DNA from: Billgrantia azerbaijanica
Lineage (GTDB): Bacteria > Pseudomonadota > Gammaproteobacteria > Pseudomonadales > Halomonadaceae
Length of the DNA: 64,000 bases
Reading direction: 5' to 3'
Assembly (NCBI GenBank): GCA_004551485.1
Contig: SBLD01000013.1
Location: forward strand, 54,505 to 118,504
Shown here: piece by piece, positions 59,200-64,000 of the stretch
Layout of the letters: each line of letters starts with the position of its first letter
Position numbering within the stretch: position 1 is the stretch's first letter
The notes under the pieces: model-generated
Seen by the model: the letters and a program-made list of their open reading frames with translations, nothing else
Databases searched by the model: none
Told to the model about the DNA's origin: nothing
Position numbers and translations under genes: made by a program

Positions 59200-61121
59200 C
59201 GCTATCCAAGGGATCCACCGCCGGCCCCGCCCTGCGGGCCCGCCGCACCTGGAACATGGACCAGTGGGGCAGCGGCTACTTCGACGTCGACGACCACGGC
59301 CACGCCTTGGTCCGCCCGCTCGGCAGCGAGGCCGAGGGCCCCGCCCTGCCGCTGTCGCGACTGGCCGACGAGCTGCGCGAGGCGGGCCTGCGCCTGCCGG
59401 TGCTGGTGCGCTTCAGCGACATCCTGCACGACCGCGTGGAGCAGCTGTGCGACGCCTTCGACCTGGCCATGCGCGAGGTGGAGTATCAGGGCGGCTACAC
59501 GGCGGTCTATCCGATCAAGGTCAACCAGCAGCGCCGCGTGGTGGAGGAGATACTGGCCACCCGCGAGCGCGGCCACGGCCGCGTCGGCCTCGAGGCCGGC
59601 AGCAAGCCGGAGCTGCTCGCTGTGCTGGCGCTCTCCACCGACGGGCCGTCGCTGATCGTGTGCAACGGCTACAAGGACCGCGAGTACGTACGCCTGGCGC
59701 TGATGGGCGAGAAGCTCGGCCACCGCGTCTACCTGGTGGTGGAGAAGTTCTCCGAGCTGCCGATCATCCTCGAGGAGGCCGAGCGCCTCGGCGTGACGCC
59801 GCGCATCGGCCTGCGCGCGCGGCTCGCCTCGGTGGGCCGCGGCAAGTGGCAGACCACCGGCGGCGAGAAGTCCAAGTTCGGCCTCACCTCGACCCAGATC
59901 CTCGCCGTGGTGGAACGCCTGCGCGAGGCCGGGGCGCTGGCCAGCCTGCAGTTGGTGCACTTCCACCTCGGCTCGCAGATCGCCAACATCCGCGACATCT
60001 GGCGCGGTCTGCGCGAGTGCGCGCGCTACTACCAGAACCTGCTGGCGCTGGGCGCGCCCATCGACACCGTGGACGTGGGCGGCGGGCTCGGCATCGACTA
60101 CGAGGGCACGCGCTCGCGCAGCTTCTGCTCGATCAACTACTCGATGACCGAGTACGCGCGCAACGTGGTGGCCGCCTTTGCCGAGGCGTGCAGCGAGGCC
60201 GACCTGCCTCATCCGCACCTGATCAGCGAGTCCGGCCGCGCACTGACCGCCCACCACGCCGTGCTGATCACCAACGTGATCGGCGAGGAGCGCGTCGAGG
60301 CACGCGCCCCGACCACGCGCACCGCCGACGACCCCCAGGTCGTGGAGCTGTGGCGGGTTTTCGACGCCCTGCACAGCCAGGCGGTGGACCCGCGCGGCCT
60401 GGTGGAGGCGTGGCACGACCTGCTGGAGGGCATGAGCGAGCTGCACGGCCGCTTCGTCATGGGCATCGCCGATATCACCGCGCGCGCCGAGGGCGAGAGC
60501 GTCTACTTCGCCGCCTGCGCCCGCCTGCGCGCCCTGCTCGACAACCGCAACCGGGCGCACCGCGAGATCCTCGACGAGCTCGCCGAGAAGCTCGCCGACA
60601 AGCTGTTCGTCAACTTCTCGCTGTTCCAGTCGGTACCCGACGTCTGGGGCATCGACCAGATCTTCCCGGTGCTGCCGCTGACCGGCCTCAACCACGAGCC
60701 GACGCGGCGCGGCGTGATCCAGGACATCACCTGCGACAGCGACGGGCGCATCGACGGCTACGTGGATGGCCAGGGGGTCGAGACCACCCTGCCGCTGCCG
60801 GAGTGGCGCGAGGGCGAGGAGCGCCTGCTGGGCTTCTTCCTGGTCGGCGCCTACCAGGAGATCCTCGGCGACCTGCACAACCTCTTCGGCGATACCGACT
60901 CGGTGGATGCGGCGCTGGGCGAGGACGATCGTTGGGTACTCACCAACGCCCAGCAGGGCGACCGCGTCGCCGACGTGCTCGCCTACGTCAACTTCAACGC
61001 CGAGGTGCTGCGCAGCCGACTCGCCGCCCAGCTCGCCGACAGCGGCCTGCCCACCGACGAGCAGGCCGACTTCCTCGACGACCTCTCGGCCGGCCTGCAG
61101 GGCTACACGTACCTGGAGTGA
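59196..61121 (+). CDS. speA: biosynthetic arginine decarboxylase
   Basis: A 641-residue PLP enzyme (fold type III) that decarboxylates arginine to agmatine, the first step of one putrescine route. The PLP lysine is K108 (YPIKVNQQRRVV), and GVTPRIGLRARL, FHLGSQIANIRDI and DVGGGLGIDYEGTRS follow. The ATG at 59196 overlaps the thrB stop (ATGA), so the two are cotranscribed despite different pathways. A strong terminator follows. Confidence 0.95.
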   Translation: MTLSKGSTAGPALRARRTWNMDQWGSGYFDVDDHGHALVRPLGSEAEGPALPLSRLADELREAGLRLPVLVRFSDILHDRVEQLCDAFDLAMREVEYQGGYTAVYPIKVNQQRRVVEEILATRERGHGRVGLEAGSKPELLAVLALSTDGPSLIVCNGYKDREYVRLALMGEKLGHRVYLVVEKFSELPIILEEAERLGVTPRIGLRARLASVGRGKWQTTGGEKSKFGLTSTQILAVVERLREAGALASLQLVHFHLGSQIANIRDIWRGLRECARYYQNLLALGAPIDTVDVGGGLGIDYEGTRSRSFCSINYSMTEYARNVVAAFAEACSEADLPHPHLISESGRALTAHHAVLITNVIGEERVEARAPTTRTADDPQVVELWRVFDALHSQAVDPRGLVEAWHDLLEGMSELHGRFVMGIADITARAEGESVYFAACARLRALLDNRNRAHREILDELAEKLADKLFVNFSLFQSVPDVWGIDQIFPVLPLTGLNHEPTRRGVIQDITCDSDGRIDGYVDGQGVETTLPLPEWREGEERLLGFFLVGAYQEILGDLHNLFGDTDSVDAALGEDDRWVLTNAQQGDRVADVLAYVNFNAEVLRSRLAAQLADSGLPTDEQADFLDDLSAGLQGYTYLE

Positions 61122-61153
61122 ACCGGTCCCGGCGCTGACGACACCCAAGACGA

Positions 61154-61186
61154 AGAACGCCCCGTGGCCAGGCCACGGGGCGTTCT
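61154..61186. terminator. terminator between speA and the FAH-family gene
   Basis: A 14-bp perfect stem (AGAACGCCCCGTGG with its complement) and a CCAGG loop, between convergent genes; T content after it is modest. Confidence 0.75.
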
Positions 61187-61241
61187 CGCGTCTGTCATGC
61201 CCTTGTCCTCACGGAGCCGTCCGCGAAGGACTCGATGCCGC

Positions 61242-61907
61242 TCACTCGACGACCCGTGCCGAGACCTCCAGGCCGCCGGTCAGCGTCAGGCGCAGTTGGG
61301 CGCCGCGGGACAGTTGCCCCACGCCGGCCGGGGTGCCGGTCAGCACCACGTCGCCGGGCTCGAGGGTGAAGTGGCGGCTCATCTCCGCTACCAGCGTCGG
61401 CACCGGGAAGAGCATGTCCGCGCCCTCGCCGCGCTGGCGCAGCTCGCCGTCGATGTGTAGCTCGAAACTCAGGGCATTCCAGTTGGGGATGCGGCCGAGC
61501 GGCAGGAAGTGGGAGAGCGGACAGGCGCCGTCGAATCCCTTGGCCACTTCCCAGGGGTGCCCCTTCTCCTTGAGGCGGGCCTGCACGTCGCGCAGGGTCA
61601 GGTCGAGCGCCAGACCGATGCCGACGATGGCGCTCTCCGCCTCGTCGGCGGTGGCGTGGGTGAGGGTCTCACCGATCAGCAGGGCCAGCTCGGCCTCGTA
61701 GTGCACCTCTCCCCGCGAGAAGGGCACGTCGAGCGTCCCACCGAGGGGCACGGCGCTGGTGGCCGGCTTGATGAACAGCAGCGGCTCGCTGGGCACCGGG
61801 TTGTCCAGCTCCCGGGCATGATCGGCATAGTTGCGGCCAACGCAGACGATCTTGCCGAGCGCGTGGGGAAACGCCTGACCGTCGGTAAAGCGGGGGACAA
61901 AGCGCAT
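61242..61907 (-). CDS. fumarylacetoacetate hydrolase family protein
   Basis: A 221-residue FAH-fold hydrolase of the short FAHD1/YcgM type. KIVCVGRNYADHARELDN is the N-terminal signature; the metal ligands are the two glutamates in VHYEAELALLIG and the aspartate in LALDLTLRDVQ. FAHD1 enzymes act as acylpyruvate hydrolases or oxaloacetate decarboxylases; which applies here cannot be told. The ATG at 61907 follows AAGGAG. It is a single gene between speA (convergent) and ectD. Confidence 0.87.
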   Translation of the reverse strand: MRFVPRFTDGQAFPHALGKIVCVGRNYADHARELDNPVPSEPLLFIKPATSAVPLGGTLDVPFSRGEVHYEAELALLIGETLTHATADEAESAIVGIGLALDLTLRDVQARLKEKGHPWEVAKGFDGACPLSHFLPLGRIPNWNALSFELHIDGELRQRGEGADMLFPVPTLVAEMSRHFTLEPGDVVLTGTPAGVGQLSRGAQLRLTLTGGLEVSARVVE

Positions 61908-62018
61908 GGCGGGTCTTCTCCTTCTCGTGACGCGTGCCGCTCGTTTCACAACGACAAGCGTAACAGTCTAGCGCACCATGCGCCCTGTTCCACCCCGCCG
62001 CGGGTGAGGCGGATGGTC

Positions 62019-63002
62019 TCAGGCATCTGGCGTCCAGGTCTCGTCGGCGGCATGCGCCAGGAAACCCGGGCGCCGGCGGCGGGCGGCAAACGGCTCCACG
62101 CAGGCATTGTCACGCCGGTTGTAGACGAAGAAGACGTTGCTGCGCGGATCCGGCGACATGTTCGCGTTGGAGCCGTGCAGGGTGTTGCAGTCGAACAGCA
62201 GCAGCCCGCCTGCCGCCCCGGTAGGTGCCTCGATGCCGTGCTCGCGCACCAGCTCGGCGAGCGCCTCGCGGCTCGGCACACCGATCTCCTGGGTCTTCAG
62301 CGACTGGCGGTGGTGGTCGTCCGGCGTTTCCCCCAGGCAGGGCACGAACACCCTGTGGGAGCCGGGGATCAGCATCAGCGGACCGTTGAACTCGTGGTTG
62401 TCGGTCAGCACGATGGAGGCACTCACCGCGTGCATCGCCGGCATGCCGTCCTCGGCGTGCCAGGTCTCGAAGTCGGAGTGCCAGTTGAAGCCCTTGCCCT
62501 CGAAGCCGGGCTTGTAGTTGATGCGCGACTGGTGCACGTAGGCCTCGCCGCCCAGGATCTGGCGGACACGCCCCATCAGCCGTGCATCCCGCGCCAGTTG
62601 GTTGAAGCGCTCAGAGAGGAAATGCACGGCGAACAGCGAGCGGATCTCCTTGCCCTGGGGCTCGACGATGCTGAAATCGCGCCCGCGGAAGTCATCGCGC
62701 TCCAGCAGCGCCTTGAGTTCCCGGCGCAGTTCGGCGAGCTCCTCACCGCCGATGAAGTTCGGCTCGAAGAGAAAGCCCTTGCGGTCGAACTCATCGAGCT
62801 GAGCCTGGCTCAAGGGTCCATCCTCGGCACGCCCCTTGACGACCGCCTCCCGCCGCGGGATCCACGGTGCGTCGAGCGGCCGGCTCAGGCGCGTGGGATA
62901 GGGGTCCCGGCCACGGAACGGCATCAGCCGAGGGTTGTCCCAAGTGTTTTGCAGGTCACTGGTATGGGTCACGTTTCTAGCGGACGACGTCTGCACTGAC
63001 AT
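62019..63002 (-). CDS. ectD: ectoine hydroxylase
   Basis: A 327-residue non-haem Fe(II)/2-oxoglutarate dioxygenase that converts the osmoprotectant ectoine to 5-hydroxyectoine. The iron ligands are H175 and D177 in the FNWHSDFETWHAEDGMPAMH signature and H276 in CNTLHGSNANMSPDPRSN. The ATG at 63002 follows AGGAGGTGAT and gives a family-length protein. It stands apart from ectABC, as usual in Halomonas, where it is induced by salt and heat; no promoter was confidently identified. Confidence 0.95.
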   Translation of the reverse strand: MSVQTSSARNVTHTSDLQNTWDNPRLMPFRGRDPYPTRLSRPLDAPWIPRREAVVKGRAEDGPLSQAQLDEFDRKGFLFEPNFIGGEELAELRRELKALLERDDFRGRDFSIVEPQGKEIRSLFAVHFLSERFNQLARDARLMGRVRQILGGEAYVHQSRINYKPGFEGKGFNWHSDFETWHAEDGMPAMHAVSASIVLTDNHEFNGPLMLIPGSHRVFVPCLGETPDDHHRQSLKTQEIGVPSREALAELVREHGIEAPTGAAGGLLLFDCNTLHGSNANMSPDPRSNVFFVYNRRDNACVEPFAARRRRPGFLAHAADETWTPDA

Positions 63003-63239
63003 CCCAATCACCTCCTGTGTATCCGTGATCAGTTTCAGATTCGCGATCGCACCGGTGGCCGCCACACGGCCATCTGGAAACGGGCACAACCACCCGCGGT
63101 GGGTAACGTGGGAGCCAAGGGCACGATTTTCAAGGTGCCGGGCCCCGGCCAGGGGATCACTTCAGCTCCATCTCGACGAGGCGGCGAAGTCTGGCCCAGT
63201 GACTCGAACTGACGGCCGTCGAGCCGGGTCGACACAGAC
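63003..63239. other. ectD upstream region
   Basis: No gene is seen. A TTGAAA hexamer on the minus strand (63133-63128) could be a -35 element for ectD, but no good -10 lies at the expected spacing, which would fit a stress-sigma or activator-dependent promoter. Confidence 0.3.
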
Positions 63240-63264
63240 AAAAAAACCGCCTCAGGGGCGGTTT
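63240..63264 (-). terminator. intrinsic terminator downstream of the tRNA-Thr fragment
   Basis: On the minus strand AAACCGCC/GGCGGTTT forms an 8-bp stem with a 5-nt loop, followed by seven Ts. It lies 43 bp beyond the CCA end of the tRNA fragment, in the right orientation to have been the terminator of the tRNA gene. Confidence 0.75.
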
Positions 63265-63306
63265 GTGAGTCGCTCGTGTCATGCTGTGATTCTGCAAGGC
63301 ATCGAA

Positions 63307-63351
63307 TGGTGCCGGCACCAGGAGTCGAACCCGGGACCTACTGATTACAAG
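63307..63351 (-). pseudogene. 3' fragment of tRNA-Thr(UGU), probable attachment-site duplicate
   Basis: The minus strand from 63351 to 63307 reads as the 3' part of tRNA-Thr: the anticodon loop and 3' anticodon arm CTTGTAATCAG, the variable loop, the T arm with GGTTCGACTCC, the acceptor strand and an encoded CCA. The 5' half (acceptor, D arm) is absent: the sequence right of 63351 does not match. A tRNA 3' end without its 5' half is the typical att remnant left by an integrase that targets tRNA anticodon or T-arm DNA. The island side would be to the right. Confidence 0.85.
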
Positions 63352-64000
63352 AAACACATTTACCGTAAGCAAAAACAGCACGTTAGCCGCCTTCTTTGTA
63401 CGCTGAAGGTGCCAGCTACTGCTAAATAATTCAACTGGTTATGCCAGGGTTGTACGCTGATTTTGGCCCATCGACGGGCCCTCACGCCTGCGCCATGATC
63501 ACCCCATGGACGACGCTACCCTCCTCCGCATCACCCAATGGCGCAAACGCCTCGAGCGCGCTGGCTGGACCGGCATCCGCCGAGCGAGCCCGCCGCGGGG
63601 TCGGCTGATCGAGTATCACCTGGTGTGGCGTGACCACCTTGTGTCCGGCCGGGTGCGGCTGGCCGACCAGGATCATGAGTCATGGTGGCAACCGGGCAGC
63701 CCGACCTATCTGTTCATGCGCGGGGTCGATGTCACGGACGGGGTGTGGCGGGTGGCCCGGAATCAGAGCGCCCGGGCAGGACAGGTTCATCGGCGGCTGC
63801 CAGCATGAGGGAGGCAGCGGGCACACACTCTCAGCCCGCTGCCTGACGCGTCGCCATCCGTGGCGATCATGCCCGACCACAGGGCACACTGCCGCTGCAG
63901 TACGTCAGCAATCACCCTACCCCACCGCGATGTCATCAAGGCGTAGGCTGTGCCAGCCAGTGTTGTAAGCGATCAGCTACACAGCACCGACGTCACACTG
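63352..64000. mobile_element. probable end of a tRNA-Thr-integrated genomic island (continues beyond the window)
   Basis: Everything right of the tRNA fragment is inferred to be island DNA. TTGTACGCTGA occurs twice as a direct repeat (63396-63406 and 63450-63460) close to the att core, as arm-type integrase sites would. One possible small gene lies at 63506-63808. No integrase is within the window; it could be near the other end. Confidence 0.5.
63506..63808 (+). CDS. hypothetical protein, possible island gene
   Basis: Not recognised. The 100-residue frame has a protein-like first two thirds rich in Trp and Arg (LLRITQWRKRLERAGWTG, RLIEYHLVWRDHLVSG, HESWWQPGSPTYLFMRG) and no signal or membrane segment. 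The ATG at 63506 has no clear ribosome site, and a shorter opposite-strand frame overlaps. It may be a real small gene or a remnant. The remaining DNA to 64000 shows no further gene. Confidence 0.35.
   Translation: MDDATLLRITQWRKRLERAGWTGIRRASPPRGRLIEYHLVWRDHLVSGRVRLADQDHESWWQPGSPTYLFMRGVDVTDGVWRVARNQSARAGQVHRRLPA

Noticed and set aside
63157-63381. Minus-strand 74-codon frame running over the tRNA-Thr fragment
   Set aside because: It overlaps a clear tRNA fragment and terminator; the translation has no protein-like features beyond chance.

Overview
The window is ordinary-looking chromosome of a high-GC gammaproteobacterium, most probably Halomonadaceae (Halomonas or a close relative). The evidence is an EctD ectoine hydroxylase, a FabY-type condensing enzyme, TRAP and BCCT-free osmolyte-style metabolism, a divergent gcv cluster, and Pseudomonas-like neighbour sets (coaD-fdx, polA-DUF2782-thrB, glnE-ilvE). 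The placement is by gene content only. There are no rRNA genes, no intact tRNA, no CRISPR array and no transposase.

Layout, left to right. (1) 40-2488: catC and catB divergent from the LysR regulator catR, with CatR-type operators between them; catA should lie beyond the left edge. (2) 2650-7684: an M48 lipoprotein protease, then a LysR regulator divergent from DUF3311 + sodium/solute symporter + M20 amidohydrolase. (3) 7802-14052: glycine cleavage locus, glyA and gcvT leftward and gcvH and gcvP rightward, with a shared sequence motif in both leaders. (4) 14177-20626: an isolated benzoate-CoA-ligase-family gene, then leftward catI-catJ-catF-catD (3-oxoadipate to succinyl-CoA and acetyl-CoA) divergent from an IclR/PcaR-type regulator with palindromic operators. 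With catB/catC this covers every step from muconate to central metabolism. (5) 20750-24737: a CstA-type (pyruvate-transporter-like) permease with a LytS/LytTR two-component pair and an array of LytTR boxes upstream of the permease. (6) 24841-32304: aroQ, ilvE, glnE, dgkA, dacB, an SMR pump and a divergent TrmB-like methyltransferase. (7) 32634-38838: fabY-coaD, ferredoxin, MATE pump, AtoE-type transporter, acyl-CoA thioesterase. (8) 38846-46799: small lipoproteins, HIT protein, DUF1007-NicO metal exporter pair, dps, a His-rich secreted protein, pepD, tmcA. (9) 47366-50572: a dctP-dctQ-dctM TRAP transporter behind a FadR/LldR-type GntR operator. (10) 50763-54828: a rearranged Fe(III) ABC importer whose permease and ATPase genes are convergent and overlap by 90 bp, with a Fur box before the binding protein. 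(11) 54916-61907: polA, DUF2782, thrB-speA and a FAH-family hydrolase. (12) 62019-64000: ectD, then a 45-bp 3' piece of tRNA-Thr(UGU). That piece looks like the end of an island integrated at a tRNA gene; the last ~650 bp would be island DNA.

Most regulators sit next to their targets: CatR with catBC, the IclR protein with catIJFD, the LytTR protein with cstA, and a LysR with the symporter/amidohydrolase set. No clearly novel multi-gene system is present. The most interesting signals are regulatory arrays, the tRNA-fragment boundary and the overlapping iron-transport genes.
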